Shown here one piece after another: positions 17,498 through 26,144 of a stretch of DNA of 64,000 bases. The notes under the pieces were generated by a model. That model worked only from the letters and a program-made list of their open reading frames with translations. It did no database searches and was not told where the DNA came from. Position 1 is the first letter of the stretch, and the number at the start of each line of letters is the position of its first letter. The DNA comes from Sphingopyxis sp. H053 (GTDB lineage: Bacteria > Pseudomonadota > Alphaproteobacteria > Sphingomonadales > Sphingomonadaceae), in the NCBI RefSeq assembly GCF_001468225.1, contig NZ_LNRU01000009.1, forward strand, positions 62,001 through 126,000, in the 5' to 3' direction. The position numbers and the translations under genes were made by a program.

Positions 17498-18199
17498 ATG
17501 AGGGTCTCGGCAAGAGGTGTAGCAGACGCAGTGGCGGACATTTCCCCAGCTCACGACAATTCGCACAAGCCACAAGGCGAACGCAGTAGAAAGATGCGGG
17601 CTCGAATCCTTTCGGCCGCTATCAATCTGTTGCGCGAGAAAGGTTATTCGGCGTTTCGCGTCGCAGACGTTGCCGAAAGCGCAGGCGTCTCTCGCGGAGC
17701 GCAGCTTCACCATTTTCCGACAAAGGACCAACTAGTCGCCGCCTGCCTGGAGCAGGTTTTTTCGGCAGCCCTCGAGAAGGCGACCGTTGCCGCGGGTAAG
17801 GCTATCGAAGATGACGGCCTCCTCGAGGCTGCATGCGACGATGCAGAGGCATTCTTCTACGGTGAAGATTTTTTGATCGCGCTCGACCTCGTCATCTCGG
17901 GAAACAAGCTTCGGGCCCTCGCCGACGATGTTCGCGGTATGTCGCAGCAACGACGCGTCGGGGCCGAGCAAGTCTGGGTCAGCCGTTTTGCCAAGACCGG
18001 CCTGTCTCCGTCTGACGCCGAAGACATATTGTGGCTGCTGTGGAGCGTGCTCCGCGGATTGGCGGTGCGAGCCCAGATCGGAAAGGACCCCGAGCGGGCA
18101 AGGCGCGTCACCGAGCTGACAATTGCCTTGCTGTCCGGCTATGCGCAGTCGCTGCGGGAGCGGAACGACGGGACGGGCGGCCCAGACGCTATTGGTTGA
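17498..18199 (+). CDS. TetR-family transcriptional regulator
   Basis: 233 residues. The TetR DNA-binding domain covers about residues 32-80: ARILSAAINLLREKGYSAF, then VADVAESAGVSRGAQLHHFPTKDQLV with the usual Tyr of the FxxK turn replaced by His. The C-terminal part is helical and ligand-binding in the family. The ATG has no clear ribosome site and the first 30 residues are uneven, so a GTG at 17519 or 17531 may be the real start. It is likely a local repressor of the upstream operon. A hairpin follows its stop directly. Confidence 0.85.
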   Translation: MRVSARGVADAVADISPAHDNSHKPQGERSRKMRARILSAAINLLREKGYSAFRVADVAESAGVSRGAQLHHFPTKDQLVAACLEQVFSAALEKATVAAGKAIEDDGLLEAACDDAEAFFYGEDFLIALDLVISGNKLRALADDVRGMSQQRRVGAEQVWVSRFAKTGLSPSDAEDILWLLWSVLRGLAVRAQIGKDPERARRVTELTIALLSGYAQSLRERNDGTGGPDAIG

Positions 18200-18219
18200 A
18201 GCTTGCGATGACAAGCTTC
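18198..18219. terminator. Hairpin between convergent genes
   Basis: GAAGCTTG, six bases, CAAGCTTC: a perfect 8-base inverted repeat starting in the TetR stop codon and lying before the convergent acyl-CoA ligase stop. There is no long T run, so I call it a probable bidirectional terminator by position. Confidence 0.5.
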
Positions 18220-18262
18220 TCGCCGCGCAGTGATTGCTGCCGAACCATCGGGTCCCGTTCCC

Positions 18263-19888
18263 TCAAGCCGCGTAGACATTACCATAGCGTTCGCGCAGTT
18301 GCTTCTTGTCGATTTTCCCTGTTGCCGTAAGTGGCACCGCGCCGACGAGGATGCGATCGGGCAGCTGCCATTTCGCGAATTCCGCGGATAGGGTTGATAG
18401 AATTTCCTTTTCGTCGGGAAGGATTCCATCATGAGGCTCGACGATCAAGAGCGGGCGCTCTTCCCATTTAGGGTGCGGAATGCCGACGACCGCGGCGATC
18501 TTGACCCCGCTGCACCCAGCGGCAACATTCTCAAGGTCGATTGAGCTGATCCACTCTCCTCCCGACTTGATGACATCTTTGGTGCGGTCTGTGATTCGCA
18601 TGAACCCCTGGGCGTCGAGTGTCGCAACGTCGCCGGTATCGAACCACCCGTCGACATCGGTGCAATCCGCCGGCTGACGAAAATAGCGCTGAACCACCCA
18701 CGGACCCCGCACCTGTAGCGCGCCTGCCGTCGCCCCATCGTGGGGGCAGGGGTGCCCGTCTTCGCCCAAGATGCGCATCTCGACGCCGAACTGGAGCCGT
18801 CCCTGCCGCGTCCACAATATATCCTGCATCGCTGCCTCGCCGAGGTCCGCGACGGCCGGCGTCGGTGTTGCGATCACACCGAGCGGGCAGGTCTCGGTCA
18901 TTCCCCAGAGCTGAAGGACATCGACATCATGGTCGGCCTTGAAGCTTTCTGCCATCGCGCGAGGTACGGCGGAGCCCCCGATCATAATCCGCTTGAGCGT
19001 TCCCGTGTCGCCGCCGGTTGCCTCGAGGTGGGCGAGATACATGGTCCAGATCGTGGGCACCCCACCGGTAAAAGAAACCGCCTCCCCTCGGATTAGGGCC
19101 TGGAGGCTAGGACCGTCCATGCGGTCGCCAGGAAGAACGAGCTTGGCGCCGCAGAGCGGCGCCACGAACGGAAGGCCCCAGGCGGTGGCGTGATAGAGCG
19201 AGGAGCAAGGCATCACGCAATCGAACGACGTGAGGCCGAACGCGCTCGCCAAGCCCGCTCCCATCGCATGCAGAACGACTGCCCGGTGGCTGTAGAGAAC
19301 CCCCTTGGGATCGCCTGTGGTCCCCGAGGTGTAACAAAGAAACGCCCCGGAATTTTCATCGATTTCGGGCCAGGTGATCGAGACCGGTGCCGACGCGAGC
19401 AAGGGCTCATAGGCCAGCGCCCCGAACCCCTCGCCGATGCCGACGCCTTCGTCGGACAGTACGATGTATTTTTCGATATGCGGGAGGCTGGGCGCAAGCC
19501 GCTCGACGAGCGCGGCGAGGTTGGGCTCGAACGCCAATATGCGACTCTCGGCATGGTTCAAGGTAAAGATCAGCTGATCGTCGGGGAGCCGGGGGTTGGC
19601 GGTGTGAAGCACTGCCCCAAGGCCCGGGACCGCGTAGAAGAGTTCCAAATGCCGGTGCGTGTTCCAGGCGAGCGACGATATCCGGTCACCGCTCCCGATC
19701 CCGGCAAGGGTGAACATGTTGGCAGCCTGCGCTACCCGGCGGGCGAGCGCTGCATAATCATAACGCCACAACCGATCGCTGCCGATTTCGCGCGACACCA
19801 CTTCCCGGGTTGCGTGCGCGGCGGCGGCATATGTCAGGATCGTGCCGATCGCCAGTTGCGCAGGCTGCATTTGTCCCGTGATCGTCAT
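18263..19888 (-). CDS. AMP-forming acyl-CoA ligase
   Basis: 541 residues from ATG 19888, which has AAGGA upstream; a longer frame begins at 19966. ANL-superfamily motifs are in order: [14 protein letters not shown] (P-loop) near residue 183, [12 protein letters not shown] near 333, the YRT-like [12 protein letters not shown] near 418 and the [13 protein letters not shown] lysine near 525. It activates a carboxylic acid to its CoA thioester; fatty or aromatic acid cannot be decided. It is the last gene of the minus-strand operon running from 25897. Confidence 0.88.
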   Translation of the reverse strand: MTITGQMQPAQLAIGTILTYAAAAHATREVVSREIGSDRLWRYDYAALARRVAQAANMFTLAGIGSGDRISSLAWNTHRHLELFYAVPGLGAVLHTANPRLPDDQLIFTLNHAESRILAFEPNLAALVERLAPSLPHIEKYIVLSDEGVGIGEGFGALAYEPLLASAPVSITWPEIDENSGAFLCYTSGTTGDPKGVLYSHRAVVLHAMGAGLASAFGLTSFDCVMPCSSLYHATAWGLPFVAPLCGAKLVLPGDRMDGPSLQALIRGEAVSFTGGVPTIWTMYLAHLEATGGDTGTLKRIMIGGSAVPRAMAESFKADHDVDVLQLWGMTETCPLGVIATPTPAVADLGEAAMQDILWTRQGRLQFGVEMRILGEDGHPCPHDGATAGALQVRGPWVVQRYFRQPADCTDVDGWFDTGDVATLDAQGFMRITDRTKDVIKSGGEWISSIDLENVAAGCSGVKIAAVVGIPHPKWEERPLLIVEPHDGILPDEKEILSTLSAEFAKWQLPDRILVGAVPLTATGKIDKKQLRERYGNVYAA

Positions 19889-20048
19889 GCATGCATCCTT
19901 CGACAAGTAGCAGTTGAACGGACCGTCTTTACGCGACAGCAAACAAAGTCCGCCAGCACAAGCCACCGAGGCTCATGCTGGCGGACACGGCGGCAGCCCG
20001 GCCGCACGCGATCCGCGGGATCAAGCCCTTGGACCGCGTTTGGGCGCG

Positions 20049-22238
20049 TCAGAACCGGAGTTCGGCGCTGACGCCCACTTTTCTTGGCTGTTCGTAAAAG
20101 CCGTCAGTTGCCTGCGCCCCGACACGAATGGTCTGGAAGACCTTTTCGTTGGTGAGGTTGGTCGCCCAGAGGCTGAATTTCCAGCGATCACCGGTTGGGG
20201 CAAAGGATATCGACGCATTGGTAAGGGTATAGCTCGGCTGGGAGAAAATATTCTGGAAGTCATAATAGAGCCGGGTCGAGTAGAAGGTGTTGACCGAGAC
20301 CCCAAGGCGCCCTGCATCGAACTCATGGCCCCAATCGACCCCCAGGTTGAACGTCCACTTCGGGGCGCGGGTCATCACGTTACCCGACGCGTCCGCCGGG
20401 GCAACAGTGTTGCCTCCGTCGGGGCGCGGGAAAAAGCTCTGCGCGAGCGGAAAATCACGATAGCGCGCGTGGCTGTAGGCCGCCGAGCCGCGGATGTTGA
20501 GATCGTCAATCGGTTGGATAATCGCCTCGAACTCGCCGCCATAGATTTTGGCGCTCGCTGCGTTCTGCAGGACGTAGCTCGGACCCGACGCGTCTTTGGC
20601 CTGAACTTGCAGATCGTCGTACGTATAGTGATAAACGGCGAGGTTCGTGCGGAGCCAATTGAAGGGGTCGACCTTGATGCCGGCCTCCCATGCCTTGATG
20701 TTCTCGGGATTGACCGGATTCGGCGATGTGCCCGCCATATTGTAGACGCCGCTTTTGAATGCGGTGCCATAGCTTGCATAAATGCTTCCGTCGGGTGCGA
20801 ACTGGTACCGGACTGCGCCGCGATAGTTGAACTTGTTGAACGACTTGGCGGTCTTCGGAACGACCAGATTTCCATTAACGACCTGTTCGAAGGTCCGCCG
20901 CTCGGTGGTGTACCGCGCGCCGACAGTGATGAACAGGTCGTCGACGATCTCGTAGGTTCCTTCGGCAAAGCCCGCGAACGAGCGACCCGATAGTGCGGGA
21001 TCAAGGTTGAGGGTGGTCGGAGGGATTCCAGGCCCCGGCGACGTGACGAGATCCAACTCAGTATGACCGCCGAACTGGTAGAAATAGCCGCCCAGGAGCC
21101 ACTGGAATCGGCCGGGGTCGGCAGACGTGAACTTGATTTCCTGGCTCCCCGATTCCGTCGCAAATGTTGCAGGGAAATTACCGAGGAAGATGTTCGAGGC
21201 GTCCGAATCGGTTTCCTGGTACCAGCGCAGATTCATGAAGCCGCTCGTCGCCTCGAGGTTGAAGCCGTCGAACTCGAGTTTTACATGCAGCGCCGCACTC
21301 CAGCGCCGTAAGTCCAGCGTAGGAATGCTGGTCAGTGACGCCTGCCAAGCGTCGGTCGGAAGTATAACGCCCGGGAAGCGACGGCCGGCCGTATTCCCAT
21401 TGACCGGCTGGGGCGAATTGGTCGTGCTGTTCTGGTCGAAGAATTCGCCGGTCAGGATGACCTTGGCATTGTCGGAAGGCTGCCACAGCAGCTTGCTGCG
21501 AAAGTTGATCACTTGCTGGTCGCCGAGCGTGCCGCCGCGCACCAGATCGTCGATATAGCCGTCGTTCTTGCGATAGAGGGCGGCAAAATCGGCAGCCAAT
21601 TTATCGCTAAGGCCGCCGGTGATATAGAAGCGGGCATCATAATCGCCCGCGTCCCTCCGCATGCGGCCGTAACGCAGCGACGCCTTGCCGCGCAGGTCAA
21701 AACTGGGGTCGGGGGTAATCACGTTGATCAGGCCGCCGGTGGCGTTGCGGCCAAATGTCGTGCCTTGCGGTCCGCGCAGCACTTCCACGCGCTCGACTTC
21801 GACGAGATCGATCCAGTTGGCGGCCGACTCTGGCTGGTAGACACCATCGACATAGGTGGCGATGTTTGGCTCGTCGCCGATCGAGATGCCGGTCGACCCG
21901 ACGCCGCGAATGACGGGCTGGAAGACACCCATGTTGCGGCTCCCGATGAATCCGGGAACCACCTGGGTCAACGAGCGCACCGTCGAAACATCTGCCGCCG
22001 AGAGCGAATCGCCGGTGATCGCGGTCACGGCGACAGCAACGTCCTGCAGACGCTCCTCGCGGCGCGTGGCCGTCACGATGATGTCGGAGATACCCGAACT
22101 CGACTGCGCCTCGGGCTCGGGTTCGGCAGCCGGGGCCGTATCCTGGGCTTGGCCGGCCGCGCTCCAGGCCAGTGCGAAAAGTGCGATGCCGCTCGCGAGG
22201 GCGCGCCCGCTATTATAACTGTTGGTCCTCATGTCCAT
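20049..22238 (-). CDS. TonB-dependent outer-membrane receptor (second copy)
   Basis: 729 residues. Signal peptide about residues 1-31, ending in WSAAGQAQ. The plug carries SDIIVTATRREERLQDVAV and VERVEVLRGPQGTTFGRNA, followed by a barrel ending in SAELRF. A GGGAGAGGGAGA ribosome site lies just before ATG 22238; a second ATG two codons in is possible. It is homologous along its length to the receptor at 7720-9924. It lies in one operon with a Rieske oxygenase and a chromene-carboxylate isomerase, so it probably imports the aromatic substrate or a related compound. Confidence 0.93.
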   Translation of the reverse strand: MDMRTNSYNSGRALASGIALFALAWSAAGQAQDTAPAAEPEPEAQSSSGISDIIVTATRREERLQDVAVAVTAITGDSLSAADVSTVRSLTQVVPGFIGSRNMGVFQPVIRGVGSTGISIGDEPNIATYVDGVYQPESAANWIDLVEVERVEVLRGPQGTTFGRNATGGLINVITPDPSFDLRGKASLRYGRMRRDAGDYDARFYITGGLSDKLAADFAALYRKNDGYIDDLVRGGTLGDQQVINFRSKLLWQPSDNAKVILTGEFFDQNSTTNSPQPVNGNTAGRRFPGVILPTDAWQASLTSIPTLDLRRWSAALHVKLEFDGFNLEATSGFMNLRWYQETDSDASNIFLGNFPATFATESGSQEIKFTSADPGRFQWLLGGYFYQFGGHTELDLVTSPGPGIPPTTLNLDPALSGRSFAGFAEGTYEIVDDLFITVGARYTTERRTFEQVVNGNLVVPKTAKSFNKFNYRGAVRYQFAPDGSIYASYGTAFKSGVYNMAGTSPNPVNPENIKAWEAGIKVDPFNWLRTNLAVYHYTYDDLQVQAKDASGPSYVLQNAASAKIYGGEFEAIIQPIDDLNIRGSAAYSHARYRDFPLAQSFFPRPDGGNTVAPADASGNVMTRAPKWTFNLGVDWGHEFDAGRLGVSVNTFYSTRLYYDFQNIFSQPSYTLTNASISFAPTGDRWKFSLWATNLTNEKVFQTIRVGAQATDGFYEQPRKVGVSAELRF

Positions 22239-22262
22239 TCTCCCTCTCCCTGATTCTTTTTT

Positions 22263-22853
22263 TCAATTCGTCCGCACATGCTCTTCAAGAAAATCCAGCC
22301 GGTCGTTTCCCCAGAATATCTGGTCGTCGACAAACATAAGCGGCGCGCCGAATACGCCGCGGGCGTAAGCTTTCGACCGCGCTTCGCGATAGGCGCGCTT
22401 GCCCTCTTTCGAATCCACGAAGGCCATGACGGCATCGGCTTCGAGACCCGCCGTTGCCGCCGAGGCGCGCAATTCGTCCCGGTCTCGCGGATCGATTCCG
22501 AGGCCCCAGATGCGCCGATAGGCATCCCGCACGAAGCCTTCGGCGGCACCGTGACGGGCCGCGAAGATTGCGGCTGTGTTCCAGCCTCCGCACTCGAAGC
22601 TCGATGGAAAGGTAAGCGGCACGTCGTACCGCCGAGCCCAACGCTGCAGATCCGCGGTCAGAACCTTTATCTTCGCCGGCACCTCGCGGTTGGACGGGCC
22701 GTAATTGCCCGCCGCAATCTTTGCTTCGGGGATGTCGATGGGATGATAGGCGAGCGCCCGGCCGTGCCGACGCGCAATCTCCGGCAGACGCAACTGTGCG
22801 AGATAGCTGAACGGGCTGATGAAATCGAAGTAGAAATCAATGGTGGCGGTCAT
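22263..22853 (-). CDS. nahD: 2-hydroxychromene-2-carboxylate isomerase-like (DsbA/GST-kappa fold)
   Basis: 196 residues. DFYFDFISPFSYLA near the start is the glutathione-binding turn of the family, with Ser in the active position, and GVFGAPLMFVDDQIFWGNDR near residue 168 is its C-terminal signature. NahD uses glutathione to isomerise 2-hydroxychromene-2-carboxylate, the spontaneous product of 1,2-dihydroxynaphthalene cleavage. It overlaps the Rieske alpha gene by ATGA and lies in an operon with a BphC/NahC-type dioxygenase. A role in a bicyclic aromatic pathway is strongly suggested; a generic thiol oxidoreductase is less likely. Confidence 0.85.
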   Translation of the reverse strand: MTATIDFYFDFISPFSYLAQLRLPEIARRHGRALAYHPIDIPEAKIAAGNYGPSNREVPAKIKVLTADLQRWARRYDVPLTFPSSFECGGWNTAAIFAARHGAAEGFVRDAYRRIWGLGIDPRDRDELRASAATAGLEADAVMAFVDSKEGKRAYREARSKAYARGVFGAPLMFVDDQIFWGNDRLDFLEEHVRTN

Positions 22854-24121
22854 GAGACCCTCTCTTCGATTCCCACCATCTCGCGGTAATTTTGCCAGAA
22901 GCCGATGATGGCCCCTTCCGTGACAAGATGATCCGCATCATCGGCGCCGCCGCCGCCCATCGCGATATAGGATCTTGCCTTTCTGTCCGAGCTGACCGCC
23001 TGCTGCACGATCTCGACCGCCTCGCCATCCTCCATCGAGATCATGCCCGCCGGTCCGATGAGGTTCGATTGCTTGAGGCGGATCGCGTCCATCTCCGCAT
23101 CATCGTCCGCATAGCCAAATTGGGTCCACACGAGCTCGAACGAATCCGGTCCGTGGGTGACGATCTGGCGAACCGCGAGCGTGTTCGAGATCTGCTGCAA
23201 AATCAGGTTGGGATAAAGGGCCAGGATGACGAGGGTGATGCCGTCCGGAAACTCGCTCCGGCCCGCGAGCAGCGACGGATCCTGGAGCGAGAAGCTCGTG
23301 TCGAAGCTGCGCGAGTCCTGATAGACTTCGCTGTCGCGCGCCGCGTCGTTGCTGCCCGCCTTCGAATAAAGGAACGAATGCCGCTTGCTCTCGTCCATCA
23401 GGCATTCGCCGGTTTGCGTCGAACGATAGAGGCCGAAAGTATTGTGAAACAGATGGAGGAGGCTTGCGTGATAGGGGTCGCGCGTATTTTCGGCGTATAG
23501 CTTCCAGTTGCCGTGGATGAACTGGCGTTGATTGCCCAATATCTTGATCGGGCGGCACATGATCCGCTCGACATGCTTGGTGATGAGCGGACCGAGATAG
23601 TCCGTCAGCGGCTCCACTTCTTGCGAGAATGTCGCGAAAACCAGCCCATTCAACGCTTCGACGCGCAGCTTGACCAAGCCATGTTGCTTGAGATCGAAAT
23701 CCGCCGGCATCCCCCCCTTGCCCTTGATCCCGCGGCGGAACGGGACGCCCATGAGGTCTCCGTTCAATTCATAAGCCCATTGATGATAAACGCATTCGAG
23801 ATGCGGCACATTGCCTTGGCGTGCGCGGCATACCGTCGCGCCGCGATGCGCGCAGCGGTTCACAACGACATGGAGGCTCTGGTCCTTGTCCCGCGTCACA
23901 ACGACCGGCGTGTCGCCGATGAAGGTCGATTTGAAATCACCGGGGTTCGGGACTTCGGCCTCGAGCGCAACGAAGTTCCAGGTGGGGCCGCGGAAGAGAT
24001 GCTCCTGTTCGGCCTTGTAAAAGGCATCATCCGTGAACACGGAATATGGTATCCGGCAGCCAATGGGCTCCTCGGTGTCGGTCGACACTTTACCTACGGC
24101 CGTATCTTGAACATTGAGCAT
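22850..24121 (-). CDS. Rieske oxygenase alpha subunit, salicylate-hydroxylase-like (pair 3)
   Basis: 423 residues. Rieske ligands Cys90, His92, Cys110 and His113 (CAHR and CVYHQW). The catalytic iron motif is AENTRDPYHASLLH near residue 209, followed by LFHNTFGLYRSTQTGE. This combination is characteristic of salicylate and anthranilate hydroxylases (NagG and sphingomonad salicylate 1-hydroxylase). GAGG precedes the start. With the neighbouring nahD-like gene it fits conversion of salicylate-type intermediates to catechol or gentisate. The catechol 2,3-dioxygenase at 30771 favours catechol, which is inference. Confidence 0.9.
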   Translation of the reverse strand: MLNVQDTAVGKVSTDTEEPIGCRIPYSVFTDDAFYKAEQEHLFRGPTWNFVALEAEVPNPGDFKSTFIGDTPVVVTRDKDQSLHVVVNRCAHRGATVCRARQGNVPHLECVYHQWAYELNGDLMGVPFRRGIKGKGGMPADFDLKQHGLVKLRVEALNGLVFATFSQEVEPLTDYLGPLITKHVERIMCRPIKILGNQRQFIHGNWKLYAENTRDPYHASLLHLFHNTFGLYRSTQTGECLMDESKRHSFLYSKAGSNDAARDSEVYQDSRSFDTSFSLQDPSLLAGRSEFPDGITLVILALYPNLILQQISNTLAVRQIVTHGPDSFELVWTQFGYADDDAEMDAIRLKQSNLIGPAGMISMEDGEAVEIVQQAVSSDRKARSYIAMGGGGADDADHLVTEGAIIGFWQNYREMVGIEERVS

Positions 24122-24140
24122 ATCGCAACCTCGAAATGGG

Positions 24141-24629
24141 CTAAATGGGGCGGACCATCAAAGTGTCGATCAGGTCCGTGTCGAAAATCGCCTTCTTTGA
24201 CCGAAAAAGAAATTTCCCGGACGAAAACACTATTTCATCGACATATTTACCAGCATTATACACAAATGATCGGCCGGTGTTTCTTGTCTGGAGCACTAGA
24301 TAGTTTGTATGTGCCACAACCGCATCTGAACGAACCTCGTGAATGCGGCTGGTGCTGATGATGTGTCGATAGTGATGGACCGGAAAAATGTTGGCGCGCC
24401 GGAGCGAGACGATGCGGTCTACAAGCATGCCCCTGCTGTCACAGAAGATCGTCGCAACCGGCAATCCGCGGTCGGCATTCTCTCGCGGCAATACGGAATA
24501 GTGGCAGTCCTCGACGAACAGATCGGGCCACGCTTCGAGCTGATCGTCGTCAATCAGCTCGGCGTGCAGGGCAATAAGGTCCGTCACTTCCCGGAGGAGC
24601 TCGGTGCGAGGCAGAGTGGAAAGGTCCAT
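24141..24629 (-). CDS. Rieske oxygenase beta subunit (pair 3)
   Basis: 162 residues from ATG 24629; a longer frame starts at 24650 inside the ferredoxin gene. The pattern VTDLIALHAELIDDDQLEAWPDLFVEDCHY and the FPVHHYRHIISTSRI strand near residues 90-105 match small subunits of salicylate and anthranilate hydroxylases. It starts just past the ferredoxin stop and is followed after 19 bases by the alpha subunit, an inverted beta-alpha order compared with the other four pairs. Confidence 0.88.
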   Translation of the reverse strand: MDLSTLPRTELLREVTDLIALHAELIDDDQLEAWPDLFVEDCHYSVLPRENADRGLPVATIFCDSRGMLVDRIVSLRRANIFPVHHYRHIISTSRIHEVRSDAVVAHTNYLVLQTRNTGRSFVYNAGKYVDEIVFSSGKFLFRSKKAIFDTDLIDTLMVRPI

Positions 24630-24633
24630 AGCC

Positions 24634-24975
24634 TCAGCTCTCCGGCGCACCGGGAGCGTCGATCGTCACCCAGCCGTCCTCGATCGTCACTTCATAGGTC
24701 TTAAGCGGGATCTGGCAGGGATAAGTTGTCGCGGCTCCGCTCGGAATGTCGAAGGCGCCGCCATGATAGGGGCATTCGATCGTCGCACCGTCCTGATAGC
24801 CATCGGTAAGCTGCGCGTTGCCGTGCGTACATGTGTTGGCCGTGACATAAATCTGGCCATCGACGTTATAGACCGCGAGCGCCGGGAAGGCGCCTGCCGG
24901 TATCGCAACCGGCTCGCCGTCCTGGGGGGCGTCAATTGGGCACAGGCGAAGTCTCTCCATTTCAATCACATCCAT
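24634..24975 (-). CDS. Rieske-type [2Fe-2S] ferredoxin
   Basis: 113 residues from ATG 24975; an ATG at 24960 is possible. The cluster-binding motifs are CTHGNAQLTDGY near residue 49 and CPYHGGAFD near 68, the soluble Rieske ferredoxin pattern that passes electrons from a reductase to the oxygenase alpha subunit. It is the only Rieske ferredoxin gene in the window although there are five oxygenase pairs, so it may serve several. It lies in an operon between the extradiol dioxygenase and the beta subunit of pair 3. Confidence 0.92.
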   Translation of the reverse strand: MDVIEMERLRLCPIDAPQDGEPVAIPAGAFPALAVYNVDGQIYVTANTCTHGNAQLTDGYQDGATIECPYHGGAFDIPSGAATTYPCQIPLKTYEVTIEDGWVTIDAPGAPES

Positions 24976-24997
24976 CTCTTGAAATATCCTAAGGTGG

Positions 24998-25897
24998 TCA
25001 GCCGAGGGGGATGTCCATTCCGTAGCCCTCGGCTTCATTTCCATGGCCGAAGAGGTCGCGCAGATAATGTTCCTGCTGCGGGCCCGCCTTTTTCGCTCCC
25101 CAGCCAAATTCCCACAGCCACCCTGACGGATTTGCGCAGTAGAATGTCAGCGCTTCGTCGTTCGCGTGCTTTCCGAGCTGGAGTGCGACATCGATCTTTC
25201 GTTCGCGCACCGAGTCGTGGGCAAGGCCAAGATCGTCGAGCTCGCTGTACTCGAGCATCAAATGGTTGATCCGCTTGTCCATCGGACCGAGGCCGAAAGC
25301 CACGGAATGTTGCCGGTCGTTGCAATGCATGAAATAGGGGGCAGCGACCTCACCGTTCGGCAAAGCGAGGTGGTACTCGACCGAGCCCCGCAGCCCGAGC
25401 AGCTGATAAAAGCGAACCGCTGCGGCCACATCATCTTGACGCAGGATGCAATGGCCGATCCCTTCGGCGCCGGTAACAAAACGACCGAACATCGGGCGGC
25501 CGGGATGAAAAGGGCGGTAATTGTCGACCTGGGGGCCGAAGAAGATTTCGGTGGGATTACCGCCCGGATCCTTGAGCTTGGCCAAGCCGAGGACCCGGCG
25601 CTCGCGCGCCGCTTCGTCGCTCGCTATTTCGACTTCGATATTCTGGACTGTCAGCTTCTCGACAATTTCGTCGAACTCTACCGGACCCGCAACGCGCCAG
25701 CCAAGATAGGCAAGATCGTCACCGCCATCAGCATGCAGCGTGATGCGGTGATGCCATTTGTCCATTCGCAGATACGCGCGGTCGCCTTCGCCTTCATCGA
25801 CATATTCCATGCCGCCGACGCCGCACGCGAAGCTCTTCCATGCATCCAGATCAGATACCGACAAGCCTAGATAACCCAGCTCGGTCACGCCCACCAT
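24998..25897 (-). CDS. Extradiol dioxygenase, BphC/NahC type
   Basis: 299 residues from ATG 25897, with GGGAG upstream; the TTG at 25912 is rejected. Two VOC domains. Ligands His149 (GIGHCIL), His212 (INHLMLE) and Glu263 (WLWEFGW), with second-sphere His197 (RQHSVA) and His244 (KHAND), reproduce the BphC arrangement. With nahD- and nahE-like genes nearby, 1,2-dihydroxynaphthalene or 2,3-dihydroxybiphenyl-like diols are the best guess. It is the first gene of the minus-strand operon and its promoter region holds the operator palindrome at 26005-26028. Confidence 0.9.
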   Translation of the reverse strand: MVGVTELGYLGLSVSDLDAWKSFACGVGGMEYVDEGEGDRAYLRMDKWHHRITLHADGGDDLAYLGWRVAGPVEFDEIVEKLTVQNIEVEIASDEAARERRVLGLAKLKDPGGNPTEIFFGPQVDNYRPFHPGRPMFGRFVTGAEGIGHCILRQDDVAAAVRFYQLLGLRGSVEYHLALPNGEVAAPYFMHCNDRQHSVAFGLGPMDKRINHLMLEYSELDDLGLAHDSVRERKIDVALQLGKHANDEALTFYCANPSGWLWEFGWGAKKAGPQQEHYLRDLFGHGNEAEGYGMDIPLG

Positions 25898-26004
25898 ATT
25901 TCGCACTCCCAAATCTCAAGCCATTTTTGGCTTTTATACGCCTGAACCAGCCTGGTTGACGTGTCGCACATGATGCAACGCGATTCGAATAGGGCAATTT
26001 AGAT

Positions 26005-26028
26005 CATTGTGCAACCCATTGCACAATG
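26005..26028. promoter_or_regulatory. Perfect 10-bp-arm palindrome, probable operator
   Basis: CATTGTGCAA, CCCA, TTGCACAATG: a perfect 24-base inverted repeat in the 247-base gap between the divergent operons starting at 25897 (-) and 26145 (+). The same ATTGTGCAAT/ATTGCACAAT core recurs upstream of other island operons, so one regulator probably controls both directions here. Confidence 0.7.
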
Positions 26029-26144
26029 AGCCACGCATGCTATGTTGGGTCATTCGGGATCGGAAGAGTCCAAAGAGTTGAGCCGAGAATCGTTGATCCA
26101 AATAGTTGACCTACGAATCTCGGTGGCCGGAAATGGAGGAGAGG

